DNA from: Halomonas sp. HAL1
GTDB taxonomy: Bacteria > Pseudomonadota > Gammaproteobacteria > Pseudomonadales > Halomonadaceae
Direction of reading: 5' to 3'
Length of the DNA stretch: 64,000 nucleotides
NCBI RefSeq assembly: GCF_030544485.1
Contig: NZ_CP130610.1
Location: 3,534,001 to 3,598,000 of the forward strand
The position numbers and the translations under genes were made by a program. Every line of letters begins with the position of its first letter. Position 1 is the first letter of the stretch. The notes under the pieces were generated by a model. The model made no database searches and was not told where the DNA came from. It worked only from the letters and a program-made list of their open reading frames with translations. Shown piece by piece: positions 54,986 to 63,865 of this stretch.

Positions 54986-56365
54986 CTAGCGATAAATAAG
55001 TGTGGGTAGCCACATGGAGATCGCCGGAATAAAGGTCACCAATAGCAGGCAGATGACCAAGGGAATCAGGAACGGCATGGTGCCGCGCATGCAGCGCTCG
55101 AAGCTGACGTTAGAGACCCTGGAAAGCACATAAAGCACCATGCCGACCGGCGGGGTTAGCAGCCCTATCATTAAATTGAGCACCATGATCACCCCAAAGT
55201 GAACCGGGTCGACGCCCACGGCAACGGCCATGGGCAGCAGCACCGGCACCAGAATAGTGATTGCGGCGATGGTTTCCATAAAACAGCCAACGATAATCAA
55301 CACGATATTGGCCATCATCAGCACGGCGAACTTGCTGTCAGCAAAGGGGCCCATTAGGGCAATCACGTTCTGGGTGACCTGATTGCTGGTGAGGATCCAG
55401 GCAAAAATCGATGCTGAGGAGACAATAAACAGGATGACCGCCGTGGTCTCGATGGTTTCCATACTGACTTTCAGCAGCTTGCGCCAAGTCAACGTGCGGT
55501 AAACCACCACGCCCAGAAGCAGCGCATAGAACACCGCCGCTACCGCGGCCTCAGTGGGTGTAAAAGCCCCGGTGATGATCCCGCCAACAATAATGATCGG
55601 CGTCATCAGCGATAAGAAAGCCCGTTTGAAGGTATGGCCAAGCACGCGCATCGAGAACACCGCGTCGCGCTGATAGCCGCGCCGACGCGAGATAATAAAG
55701 ATCATCAGCATCAGCATGGCGCCCATCAGCAGTCCTGGAATCAGCCCCGCTGCGAACAGCTGGCCCACCGAGGCCGAGGCCATCACGCCGTAAATCACCA
55801 TGGGTAGGCTAGGTGGAATAATCGGGCCGATGGTAGAGGAAGCAGCGGTAATACCTACCGCGAACTCCTCATCGTAGCCAGCGTCTTTCATCGCCTTGAC
55901 TTCAATCATGCCTAGGCCGCCGGCATCCGCCACAGCAGCCCCCGACATTCCGGAAAACACAATGCTGGCACCAACGTTGACGTGACCCAGGCCACCGCGC
56001 ATCCAGCCCATTAGGGCCTTGGCGAAATTGAAGATCCGCTCGGTAATGCCGCCGTTGTTCATCAAACTACCGGCAAATATAAAGAACGGAATCGCCAACA
56101 GCGGGAAGCTGTCGATGCCGTTGATCATGCGATGGGCCACCACGATATTGGGGACTTGTCCGGTAATCAGCACAAACATCAAGCAGGCGCCCGCTAGGCT
56201 GATGGCAATCGGCACGCCCAGCACCAGCATGGTGAATAGCGCGAAAAACAAAAAAGCAAGATGGTAGCCCATCAGCGGTAAGATCACGCAGCCCAACACT
56301 GCCAACGCCGCCAGCAGCGGGGACACCAGTGGCGTCTGCCAGCGCATCAAGGAAATTCGGGACAT
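54986..56365 (-). CDS. TRAP transporter large membrane subunit DctM (set 3)
   Basis: Large TRAP permease with about 12 helices and family motifs such as IGPIIPPSLPMVIYGVMASASV and NLMIGLLTPPVGMVLYVLSRVS. The ATG at 56365 follows GAGAGG; an upstream GTG at 56404 has no usable site. The result is 459 residues, slightly above the usual 425-435, due to extra N-terminal residues. It works with the DctQ and DctP genes directly upstream. Confidence 0.92.
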   Translation of the reverse strand: MSRISLMRWQTPLVSPLLAALAVLGCVILPLMGYHLAFLFFALFTMLVLGVPIAISLAGACLMFVLITGQVPNIVVAHRMINGIDSFPLLAIPFFIFAGSLMNNGGITERIFNFAKALMGWMRGGLGHVNVGASIVFSGMSGAAVADAGGLGMIEVKAMKDAGYDEEFAVGITAASSTIGPIIPPSLPMVIYGVMASASVGQLFAAGLIPGLLMGAMLMLMIFIISRRRGYQRDAVFSMRVLGHTFKRAFLSLMTPIIIVGGIITGAFTPTEAAVAAVFYALLLGVVVYRTLTWRKLLKVSMETIETTAVILFIVSSASIFAWILTSNQVTQNVIALMGPFADSKFAVLMMANIVLIIVGCFMETIAAITILVPVLLPMAVAVGVDPVHFGVIMVLNLMIGLLTPPVGMVLYVLSRVSNVSFERCMRGTMPFLIPLVICLLLVTFIPAISMWLPTLIYR

Positions 56366-56407
56366 GGGAAACCTCTCAATGAAAATGGCACGACCGGAAA
56401 CCACCCT

Positions 56408-56950
56408 TCACGCATCATTGGTACGATCCCGATACTTCAAATAAAGCCGCTGCACGGTGCGAAACGCCATCAGTACAAACGCCCCGCACACGGTGAAATA
56501 GATAATGCTCTTGGGTAGGTCGATGGAGACCATCAAACTACTGGTGCGGGATGCCAGTTGGTAAGTCACCCATGCCATCGCTATATAGAAACTAAGACTT
56601 ACGAGGTTAACGAGCCGCTCCAGCAAAAGGGCTTGCCACGCAGGCATATAATGGTAGAAAAACTCCACCATGATATGGCTGCCATTGCGGGCAGCCATCA
56701 CGCTACCCATAAAGCCCACTCCGATCAGCAAATAGCGGGCTATCTCCTCAGTCCATCCAATAGAGTCACCCATTACGTAGCGGCTAAAAAATTGGGCAAA
56801 CACCACTAAAATCAGCGCCCAAAAGAGGATAAGGGTCACCAAATCTTCAATCCGGTAATCACTTAGCCTAAACGGAGCATCATCAAAGGCGGATTCAAAA
56901 TCGATCATGGGATCGCCGATTGGCGCGTCGTCTTCTCGCGTATCATTCAT
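56408..56950 (-). CDS. TRAP transporter small membrane subunit DctQ (set 3)
   Basis: Four-helix subunit of 180 residues, with the DctQ signature RYVMGDSIGWTEEIARYLLI near 69-88. An acidic N-terminal tail precedes the first helix. It lies between dctP and dctM in the same operon. Confidence 0.91.
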   Translation of the reverse strand: MNDTREDDAPIGDPMIDFESAFDDAPFRLSDYRIEDLVTLILFWALILVVFAQFFSRYVMGDSIGWTEEIARYLLIGVGFMGSVMAARNGSHIMVEFFYHYMPAWQALLLERLVNLVSLSFYIAMAWVTYQLASRTSSLMVSIDLPKSIIYFTVCGAFVLMAFRTVQRLYLKYRDRTNDA

Positions 56951-57011
56951 GGCACCAAGCTCCAGGCACTCCGCCCGATCAAGAGCGGAGTGCTGCTAAC
57001 CAAGGGTTGGA

Positions 57012-58013
57012 TTACTGGCCGATAGCCTGAAGACGCTCGTAGGTTTCCTCATCCCACGTGGCAGCGTCGCCATTGTGGGCAGGCACTACGGCTTCACGAA
57101 AGATGTCGCGATCCACTTCGTTAACCGTGTTGCCCTGCTCCTCGAACCACGCCACCAACTCTTCCTCGGATTTGAGGATATCCTTAGTGTTGTTCTCGGC
57201 GGCTTCCTGGAAAACCTCGCGGAATATTTCACGATCCTCTTCGGAGAGCTGGTTCCAACGTGGGCCGCCGACAATAGTGATTAACGAGTCGGTGATATGG
57301 CCGGTCAGATTGATGTAATCCTGCACTTCGTGGAAAGCCTTGGCACGAATGGTAGGTAGCGGGTTTTCCTGTGCGTCTACCACGCCTTGTTGCAGTGCTA
57401 GATAGACCTCGTCAAAGGCGATGGGGGTGGGGTTTGCGCCAACGGCTTCGGGCATCATCATATACATCGGCGCGTTGGGAACGCGGATCTTCAGGCCTTC
57501 CATGTCCGCCGGCTCGTTGATTGCCTCATTGGAAGTGACATGACGCTCGCCATAGTAGTTGAGCGCCAGGGGAACGTTGCCTGTTTGATCCTGATAGCCC
57601 TGGGAAATCTCCTTGAATAGGTCACTGTCGGCAAAGGCCTGCCAGTGATCAAAGTCGCGGAACATATAAGCAGCACCGGCAATGCCGATAGGGCCGTAAG
57701 CGCGTCCAGCAAACTGTGTGCCGGTATAAATAACGTCCACAGTGCCTAGTTCAAGCCCTTCGTTAATGTCCTCTTCTTTACCTAACGATGAGGCAGGATG
57801 CACCTGCATGGTGTAGCGGCCATCGGTTCGTTCCTCGATCTCATCAGCGGCCCATAGCGCCCATTTGTGGAAGGGCTCAGAGGTTTCATAAACGTGGGCG
57901 AAGCGCAGATTTTCGGCGGCCTGAGCCGCAGCGGTAAAACCTATGCCTGCAGCGATTAGAGTGGCGGTCAGCAAGCGGGCCATTTTGATATGGCGTTGGC
58001 TTTTGTGGCTCAT
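57012..58013 (-). CDS. TRAP transporter substrate-binding protein DctP (set 3)
   Basis: Periplasmic TRAP binding protein. The ATG at 58013 follows AGGAG, giving 333 residues with a signal peptide of about 33 residues ending in AQAA. Family motifs are MEGLKIRVPNAPMYM (binding arginine near 178) and LQQGVVDAQENPLPTI. It heads the DctPQM-Ldh operon and is separated by 170 bp from the kinase gene, with a possible operator in that gap. Cargo is probably a four-carbon sugar acid. Confidence 0.92.
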   Translation of the reverse strand: MSHKSQRHIKMARLLTATLIAAGIGFTAAAQAAENLRFAHVYETSEPFHKWALWAADEIEERTDGRYTMQVHPASSLGKEEDINEGLELGTVDVIYTGTQFAGRAYGPIGIAGAAYMFRDFDHWQAFADSDLFKEISQGYQDQTGNVPLALNYYGERHVTSNEAINEPADMEGLKIRVPNAPMYMMMPEAVGANPTPIAFDEVYLALQQGVVDAQENPLPTIRAKAFHEVQDYINLTGHITDSLITIVGGPRWNQLSEEDREIFREVFQEAAENNTKDILKSEEELVAWFEEQGNTVNEVDRDIFREAVVPAHNGDAATWDEETYERLQAIGQ

Positions 58014-58097
58014 CGTGTACTCCTCACAACCATTGGATTTGTTGTTGGTTATAGTGCGAGTGGCAGTAGCAACGTAACCGATCATAGTGCTATATAC

Positions 58098-58108
58098 GTG
58101 TCATACCA
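58098..58108. promoter_or_regulatory. GT-CAT-AC site upstream of dctP set 3
   Basis: GTGTCATACCA has the GT-N3-AC core of FadR-type GntR operators and lies 85 bases before the dctP start. A very similar CTGTCATACAA is at 61250-61260. Weak evidence on its own. Confidence 0.35.
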
Positions 58109-58183
58109 CCCTATTTCAAACCTAGTTGGTCGCCCACCATTGCGCAACCCTCCCGATAAGGGTTTTCATCATGTTGATGACTA

Positions 58184-59362
58184 CTAAGACGGCGGAGTGA
58201 GCTGTTCATGTAAACGCACTAGCAGCTGTGGATCGCCAAAGCCGCCCGCTTTCGTCATCACCCGCCGCCGCGAGTCCCCATCCATACATCCCAGCGCGAC
58301 CCCTGGCGACCACTCAGCCTCTACGTTGATGTAGCTCACACCCTGCTGCGAGAGCACGGCCATGGCAATATCGCCTCCGGTTAAAAGCAGCAAACTCGAT
58401 TCCTCGCCTCGCCAAGCAGACGTCATCTCAGCCACGTGGGCAGCCATCGCCTCGGCTACTTGGCTTGCCGTTCGCTCTACATCTTTTCCATCTTCTCCAG
58501 GCACCACGGCACAGACACCCATTGCAGAGTGGAGATACGTGTCACCACTGGCCTCAATAACAGCCAAAGCGGGTAAGCGCAGGCGCAGTTGCTGGAGCTG
58601 TTCGGCAGCGCGCGGGCTTCTAGATCCTACGGCATAAAGCACATTTTCGACGTTATTTAGCGAGCGAAAAGAAGCATCGGTCGATCCGCAAAGGTTCTTG
58701 GCCAGTGCCGTTGCCAGCCCCGCTGCACCCGCCATGGCCCAGTGATTGCCAGCACTCAGCACGCACTGATAGAGCGCTGAAAGCGCCTCATCGCTTTCGG
58801 CATCGGCGATGCAGTCTCCGCTAGGGAGCGGAACCTCACGTCCAGATTGATAGCGCTGTAGCGGCAAACCGCTGGCGGCAAATGCCAGATCAATCGGGCC
58901 GACCAGGGGCGTAGATCGGGCATCCTTTTGATAGGTGGTATCAGCCAGTGGAGTGCCATCCACCCACACTTCGGCATGACGCACTGTTCGCCCCTGGGCC
59001 GGTACGGCGGGTGCCATCAACAGGGGAAAACCAAGCGCTTCTCGCAGTGCCATGCACTCTGCAATTACCTGACCACGCAGGGTCGAATCGACCTTTTTGA
59101 ACCACTGATGCGGCGCTACTCGCGTGAGCAAACGCACTGTTTCGCTCACCCGAAGCGCTGCCTCCTCGGATGGCAGATGGCGGGATTCGGTATTCACGGC
59201 AATGACCTCTGGCCACTGGCCTTGCCATGCCTTCAGTGTTGTTGCTAAAGCCTCCAGGCTGATCACCACGCGGGCATCTGCCCCCCGCGCGGCGAACGGG
59301 GCGGCAGTGTCTAGCGCGCCGGAAAGATCATCGGCAATAATTGCCAATCGGCAGCCGTTCAT
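58184..59362 (-). CDS. dtnK: Four-carbon acid sugar kinase (DUF1537 family)
   Basis: ATP-dependent kinase for four-carbon acid sugars (D-threonate, D-erythronate or similar), C4-phosphorylating. The N-terminal domain opens with [20 protein letters not shown], and the C-terminal nucleotide domain has [12 protein letters not shown] near 338-349 and the final [11 protein letters not shown]. 392 residues is close to the usual 400-430. It overlaps pdxA2 by four bases (ATGA). Pairing with PdxA2 is the known arrangement for D-threonate, so that substrate is the best guess. Confidence 0.87.
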   Translation of the reverse strand: MNGCRLAIIADDLSGALDTAAPFAARGADARVVISLEALATTLKAWQGQWPEVIAVNTESRHLPSEEAALRVSETVRLLTRVAPHQWFKKVDSTLRGQVIAECMALREALGFPLLMAPAVPAQGRTVRHAEVWVDGTPLADTTYQKDARSTPLVGPIDLAFAASGLPLQRYQSGREVPLPSGDCIADAESDEALSALYQCVLSAGNHWAMAGAAGLATALAKNLCGSTDASFRSLNNVENVLYAVGSRSPRAAEQLQQLRLRLPALAVIEASGDTYLHSAMGVCAVVPGEDGKDVERTASQVAEAMAAHVAEMTSAWRGEESSLLLLTGGDIAMAVLSQQGVSYINVEAEWSPGVALGCMDGDSRRRVMTKAGGFGDPQLLVRLHEQLTPPS

Positions 59363-60360
59363 GCCTTGGCGCCACTGGCTAACCGCCGGGCGTAGGCAAT
59401 GGCTGATCCCATGTTGGTGGCATCGGCTTTGCCCTGCCAGGCAATATCAAAGGCGGTGCCGTGATCCACCGAGGTGCGCTGAAGCGGCAAGCCGAGACTG
59501 ACATTCACCGTGGTATCAAAAGCAATCAGCTTGACGGGGATATGGCCCTGGTCGTGATACTGGGCAATCACCAAATCGAATTCGCCTTTGGAGGCGCGGT
59601 AAAACACCGTATCCGCAGAGATAGGCCCGCTCACATCAAATCCGCGCTCGCGCAAGCGCTCCACCGCTGGAGCGATACAGCGGCTATCTTCGTCGCCAAA
59701 AATACCCCCTTCGCCACAGTGGGGGTTGAGGCCTGCCACGGCAATGCGCGGAGCCTTCATGCCCAACGCGAGCAGATGCGCATGCCCCGCCTCAACGGTG
59801 GCAATGATGCGTTCGGGGGTCACCCGGTCGATCGCATCGCGTAGTGACACGTGGGTGGAAACATGCAGCGTCGAGAGCGTCTCAGATGCCAGCAGCATGA
59901 ACGACGAGGGCGCACCGGTCAGCGATGCCAGCATGCCGGTGTGGCCATCGTAATGGTGCCCTGCTTCATGCAGCGCCGCCTTGTTCAGCGGCGCGGTGAC
60001 AATCACCTGCGCTCTCCCCGCCTGTATCAACTCTACGGCTTTCTGAACGCAGCGAAACGCCATATCACCCGCCCCGGCACTGATTTGACCATCGGGAATG
60101 TCAGCACCTTCCGGCATCTCGACCACACCGACCGCCACATGATCCTTACCGCTTTCTGCCTGCTCTAGTGGCACGAATTCAAGCGCGGCACCAATACTCG
60201 CCGCTGCCCGGCGATAAATCACCGGGTCACCAATGACCATCGCCGTGGCGCGCTCAGCAGCGGACATGGCACTCAAGGCGCGGCAAATGATCTCCGGGCC
60301 AATACCGGCAGGATCGCCCATGGTGATCGCAATGTCATAACAGCGTGGGGAGCTATTCAT
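59359..60360 (-). CDS. pdxA2: PdxA2: 4-phospho-acid-sugar dehydrogenase (PdxA family)
   Basis: NAD-dependent dehydrogenase related to PdxA of vitamin B6 synthesis. Paired with a DUF1537 kinase it oxidises and decarboxylates D-threonate 4-phosphate or D-erythronate 4-phosphate to dihydroxyacetone phosphate. Motifs are [17 protein letters not shown] (about 13-29), [10 protein letters not shown] (metal His, near 138), and [14 protein letters not shown] (about 249-262). The ATG at 60360 overlaps the SDR stop (ATGA). 333 residues is normal. Confidence 0.87.
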   Translation of the reverse strand: MNSSPRCYDIAITMGDPAGIGPEIICRALSAMSAAERATAMVIGDPVIYRRAAASIGAALEFVPLEQAESGKDHVAVGVVEMPEGADIPDGQISAGAGDMAFRCVQKAVELIQAGRAQVIVTAPLNKAALHEAGHHYDGHTGMLASLTGAPSSFMLLASETLSTLHVSTHVSLRDAIDRVTPERIIATVEAGHAHLLALGMKAPRIAVAGLNPHCGEGGIFGDEDSRCIAPAVERLRERGFDVSGPISADTVFYRASKGEFDLVIAQYHDQGHIPVKLIAFDTTVNVSLGLPLQRTSVDHGTAFDIAWQGKADATNMGSAIAYARRLASGAKA

Positions 60361-61121
60361 GGCATTAACTGCCCGCCGTTGACCTCGATGATTTGACCCG
60401 TGACATAGCCACTGAGGGTATCGGTCGCCAGAAAAACGTACGCACCCACACACTCTTCCGCCGTGCCTAAACGGCCCATTGGGATCGATGCCCGAGCGGC
60501 GTTTAGATGAGCATCGCTGGAGTGGCGATCATGGAAGTCGGTGGCAATCGTACCGGGGGCAACGGCGTTAACGCGGATATTATCTCCCGCCAGCTCCTTA
60601 GCCATATTGCGGGTAATCGTACTCACAAAGCCTTTGGCAGAGGCGTACAGGCCAGCACCGCCCCCACCGCCATTGCGCGCGGCAATCGAGGTGGTGTGAA
60701 TAATATTGCCGCCGCCTGCGCGACGAAAATGCGGCAGCGCCGCCCGGCTGGCCATAATCACTGAACGGACATTGAGATCCATGACCCGGTCATACTGGTC
60801 ATCGTCCATCTCCTCTAAGCCAACACGGCCCATCATGTCCCCCGCGTTATTGATCAACAGGTCTAAACCGCCCAAACGCTCGGCGGCATCGTCGACGAGT
60901 TTTTGGGTTTCGCTGGTGTGGCTAACGTCAGCTTTAAGGGTAAAAGCGTCCCCACCCGCATCGCGAATCGCCTTGGCCACTGCTTCCGCGGGCGCTTCAC
61001 TGCTGTGATAATGCACCGCGACGTGCGCTCCCAACGCCCCCAACTGTTTCGCCACTGCTGCGCCAATACCCCGGCTGGCACCAGTGATCAGCACGCGTTT
61101 ACCTTTCCACTCGTCTAACAT
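60357..61121 (-). CDS. FabG-like short-chain dehydrogenase
   Basis: NAD(P)-dependent SDR of 254 residues. [11 protein letters not shown] (about 14-24), NNAGDM and the Y-x-x-x-K in YASAKGF are present. It starts the operon SDR-pdxA2-kinase and is coupled to pdxA2. A likely role is oxidation or epimerisation of a related acid sugar before the kinase, but the family is too broad to fix the substrate. Glycine-rich GGGGGAG loop near 155 is unusual. Confidence 0.87.
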   Translation of the reverse strand: MLDEWKGKRVLITGASRGIGAAVAKQLGALGAHVAVHYHSSEAPAEAVAKAIRDAGGDAFTLKADVSHTSETQKLVDDAAERLGGLDLLINNAGDMMGRVGLEEMDDDQYDRVMDLNVRSVIMASRAALPHFRRAGGGNIIHTTSIAARNGGGGGAGLYASAKGFVSTITRNMAKELAGDNIRVNAVAPGTIATDFHDRHSSDAHLNAARASIPMGRLGTAEECVGAYVFLATDTLSGYVTGQIIEVNGGQLMP

Positions 61122-61249
61122 GAAATTCTCCTTAACACTTTTTGTTTTATGGTGAGAGCTGTGCTTAGCGACACTGTCTTCATCTAGATAGATTTAACTA
61201 TCGACCCGAAATAGAACGGTGCGCTAGAGTAAGCCATGAACTGGCATAC

Positions 61250-61260
61250 CTGTCATACAA
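61250..61260. promoter_or_regulatory. GT-CAT-AC site in the SDR / XylX divergent region
   Basis: CTGTCATACAA matches the motif at 58098-58108 and lies between the SDR operon and the plus-strand XylX-FucD operon. The 232 bp gap (61122-61353) otherwise shows no terminator or small gene. Confidence 0.35.
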
Positions 61261-61353
61261 CACGACATCTATAACATGATAGGCGATGGCGTGTTTAGCG
61301 CCAGTCGCCTACCACTGCTAACAAACTAATTCTAAGAACGAATGGAGAAGCAC

Positions 61354-62517
61354 ATGAAGCCACTTTCATCGACGGACACACTTCCCGCCGACCTGGGTAA
61401 CGCGCTGCTGGTTGGCCGCGTTTGGCTGGAAGGCAGCCATCCCGGCCCTGCGCTAGTGACTGTCAACAACGGTCAGGTGATCGACATTACCGAATTCGGC
61501 CCCACCATGGCTGATCTGCTGGAACGCGACGACCTACAAGCGGTAGTGCAGCGGGCGGAAGGCCCCAATCTGTGCAGTGTTGAGGCACTGTTAGAAAACT
61601 CTCAGCTACCCCAACCACAAGCGCCCTACCTGCTTGCGCCTTGTGATGTGCAGGCCGTAAAAGCGTGCGGCGTCACCTTTGCTGTCAGCCTGTTAGAGCG
61701 AGTGATCGAAGAGCAAGCGGGCGGCGACCCGGCGCGGGCGGTGGAGCTTCGCGACGATTTGCAGGCGCTGATAGGCAAAGATCTTTCTAAAATCAAGCCA
61801 GGCTCTGACGAGGCGATGTCGCTGAAAAAGGCACTTCAGGCGCGCGGTGGCTGGTCACAATATATGGAAGTCGGCATCGGCCCCGATGCGGAGGTGTTTA
61901 CCAAAGCCCAGCCGCTCTCATCAGTAGGCTTTGGCACGCCGGTGGGTTTGCATCCCTCCTCTCAGTGGAATAACCCCGAGCCGGAAATCGTCCTGGCGGT
62001 CGATAGCCGCGGCCAGGTGCGCGGCGCCACCTTAGGCAACGACGTCAATCTGCGCGACGTCGAGGGGCGCAGCGCCCTGTTGCTCGGCAAGGCGAAGGAT
62101 AACAACGCCTCCTGCTCACTCGGCCCGTTTATCCGTCTATTTGACGACCACTTCGATATCGACAGCGTGCGCAATTGCCAGGTATCGCTACGTATCGAGG
62201 GTGAAGACGACGACTTCTTGCTCCAGGGCGAGAGCGACATGCGCGAGATTAGCCGCGATCCTCTGGATCTAGTGCAGCAAACCATTGGCGCCCATCACCA
62301 ATATCCAGACGGTTTTATGCTGTTCCTGGGCACCATGTTCTCGCCGATTCAGGATCGCGACGGGGAAGGCCAGGGGTTTACCCACCACCAGGGTGATCGC
62401 GTCACTATCGCCACCCCTTCGCTAGGCGCCTTGGTCAACCGGGTAGGCCGCAGCGATCAGTTACCGCCCTGGACCTACGGCATTCGCGAACTGATGCGCC
62501 ACTTGGCGCGCCGCTGA
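61354..62517 (+). CDS. xylX: XylX-type 2-keto-3-deoxy-D-pentonate dehydratase (FAH superfamily)
   Basis: Converts 2-keto-3-deoxy-D-xylonate (identical to the D-arabinonate-derived compound) to 2-ketoglutarate semialdehyde. It follows Caulobacter XylX: an N-terminal domain to about residue 150, then KAQPLSSVGFGTPVGLHPSS, WNNPEPEIVLAVD (metal-binding glutamates, near 208), LGNDVNLRDVEGRSALLLGK and PDGFMLFLGTMFSPIQDRD. The ATG at 61354 has GGAG upstream; 387 residues is normal. It is first in an operon with L-fuconate dehydratase, 47 bp before it. Confidence 0.88.
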   Translation: MKPLSSTDTLPADLGNALLVGRVWLEGSHPGPALVTVNNGQVIDITEFGPTMADLLERDDLQAVVQRAEGPNLCSVEALLENSQLPQPQAPYLLAPCDVQAVKACGVTFAVSLLERVIEEQAGGDPARAVELRDDLQALIGKDLSKIKPGSDEAMSLKKALQARGGWSQYMEVGIGPDAEVFTKAQPLSSVGFGTPVGLHPSSQWNNPEPEIVLAVDSRGQVRGATLGNDVNLRDVEGRSALLLGKAKDNNASCSLGPFIRLFDDHFDIDSVRNCQVSLRIEGEDDDFLLQGESDMREISRDPLDLVQQTIGAHHQYPDGFMLFLGTMFSPIQDRDGEGQGFTHHQGDRVTIATPSLGALVNRVGRSDQLPPWTYGIRELMRHLARR

Positions 62518-62563
62518 TACTGACAATCAACACGCCACTCATCGCACCGCCAAGGAGAGCACA

Positions 62564-63865
62564 ATGACAACGATTACTCGCGTCGACATTCAAGACATTC
62601 GCTTCCCCACCTCGCGTTCGCTGGATGGCTCGGATGCCATGAATGCTGCGCCAGACTACTCTGCCGCCTACGTCATCCTACACACCGATGACGGCAGCCC
62701 AGAGGGGCACGGTTTAACCTTTACCATTGGCCGCGGTAACGAGATCGTGGTCACAGCGCTCCAGTCGCTGGCGCCACTGATTGAAGGTAAAACGCTTTCC
62801 TCAATTACCGACAACATGGGCACCTTCTGGCGGGAAATCACTGGTGACAGCCAGCTACGCTGGATTGGCCCCGATAAAGGCGCGATTCACCTGGCGACCG
62901 CCGCCATCGTCAACGCCGTGTGGGATATGTGGGCGAAAAAAGAAGGCAAGCCGGTGTGGAAACTGCTGGTGGATATGACGCCGGAACAGCTGGTGCGCTG
63001 TCTCGACTTCCGTTTTGTGACGGATGCATTAACGCCAGAAGAAGCGATCTGCCTGCTACGCCGCCAAGCCCCCGGCAAAGCGGCACGAGAAGCCGAAATG
63101 CGCAGTGATGGCTACCCCGGCTACACCACCTCCGCAGGCTGGCTGGGTTACAGCGACGAGAAAGTGCGCGGCCTGGCGCGTGAAGCGCTGGCCGAAGGCT
63201 GGACGCACTTCAAACAGAAAATTGGCGGCGACATCGAAGAGGACGCCCGCCGTGCAGCGCTGCTGCGCGATGAGATCGGCTGGGACAACGTGCTGATGAT
63301 GGACGCCAACCAGGTGTGGGAAGTCGACGAGACGATCACCAAAATGCGCCGCCTGGCCGAGTTTGACCCGCTATGGATCGAAGAACCCACCAGCCCTGAC
63401 GACATTCTCGGCCACGCCGAGATCCGCCACCGTGTGGCACCCATCGGCGTCGCCACCGGCGAGCACTGCCACAACAAGGTGATGTTCAAGCAGTTCTTCC
63501 AGGCGGATGCCATCGACTACTGCCAGTTGGATGCCGCACGCTTGGGCGGGCTAAATGAGGTTATCCTCGTGGTGCTGATGGCCGCTAAATTCGGTGTACC
63601 GATTTGCCCCCATGGCGGCGGCGTAGGGCTATGCGAATACACTCAACATATCTCGCTATTCGACTACATTGCGGTATCCGGCAGCCTTGAAGGCCGCGTA
63701 CTGGAGTACGTAGATCACCTTCACGAGCACTTTATCGACCCGGTAGTCATCAACCGTGGCCGCTATCAGGTGCCCGAAGCGCCGGGGTACAGCATTGCCA
63801 TGCACGCAGAATCCCAAGCACAGCACCGCTTCCCAGAGGGTGCAGCCTGGCAGGAAGAGCGTTAA
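62564..63865 (+). CDS. fucD: L-fuconate dehydratase FucD (enolase superfamily)
   Basis: Mg2+-dependent dehydratase of the mandelate racemase/enolase fold that converts L-fuconate, and often D-arabinonate or L-galactonate, to the 2-keto-3-deoxy acid. The sequence matches the Xanthomonas FucD/human ENOSF1 group along its length: FKQKIGGDIEED (catalytic lysine, near 222), MMDANQVWEV (metal Asp, near 248), IEEPTSPDD (Glu), GEHCHNK (Glu) and CPHGGGVGLCEY (His). 433 residues is normal. AAGGAG precedes the ATG. Its stop overlaps the next start by one base. Confidence 0.92.
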   Translation: MTTITRVDIQDIRFPTSRSLDGSDAMNAAPDYSAAYVILHTDDGSPEGHGLTFTIGRGNEIVVTALQSLAPLIEGKTLSSITDNMGTFWREITGDSQLRWIGPDKGAIHLATAAIVNAVWDMWAKKEGKPVWKLLVDMTPEQLVRCLDFRFVTDALTPEEAICLLRRQAPGKAAREAEMRSDGYPGYTTSAGWLGYSDEKVRGLAREALAEGWTHFKQKIGGDIEEDARRAALLRDEIGWDNVLMMDANQVWEVDETITKMRRLAEFDPLWIEEPTSPDDILGHAEIRHRVAPIGVATGEHCHNKVMFKQFFQADAIDYCQLDAARLGGLNEVILVVLMAAKFGVPICPHGGGVGLCEYTQHISLFDYIAVSGSLEGRVLEYVDHLHEHFIDPVVINRGRYQVPEAPGYSIAMHAESQAQHRFPEGAAWQEER

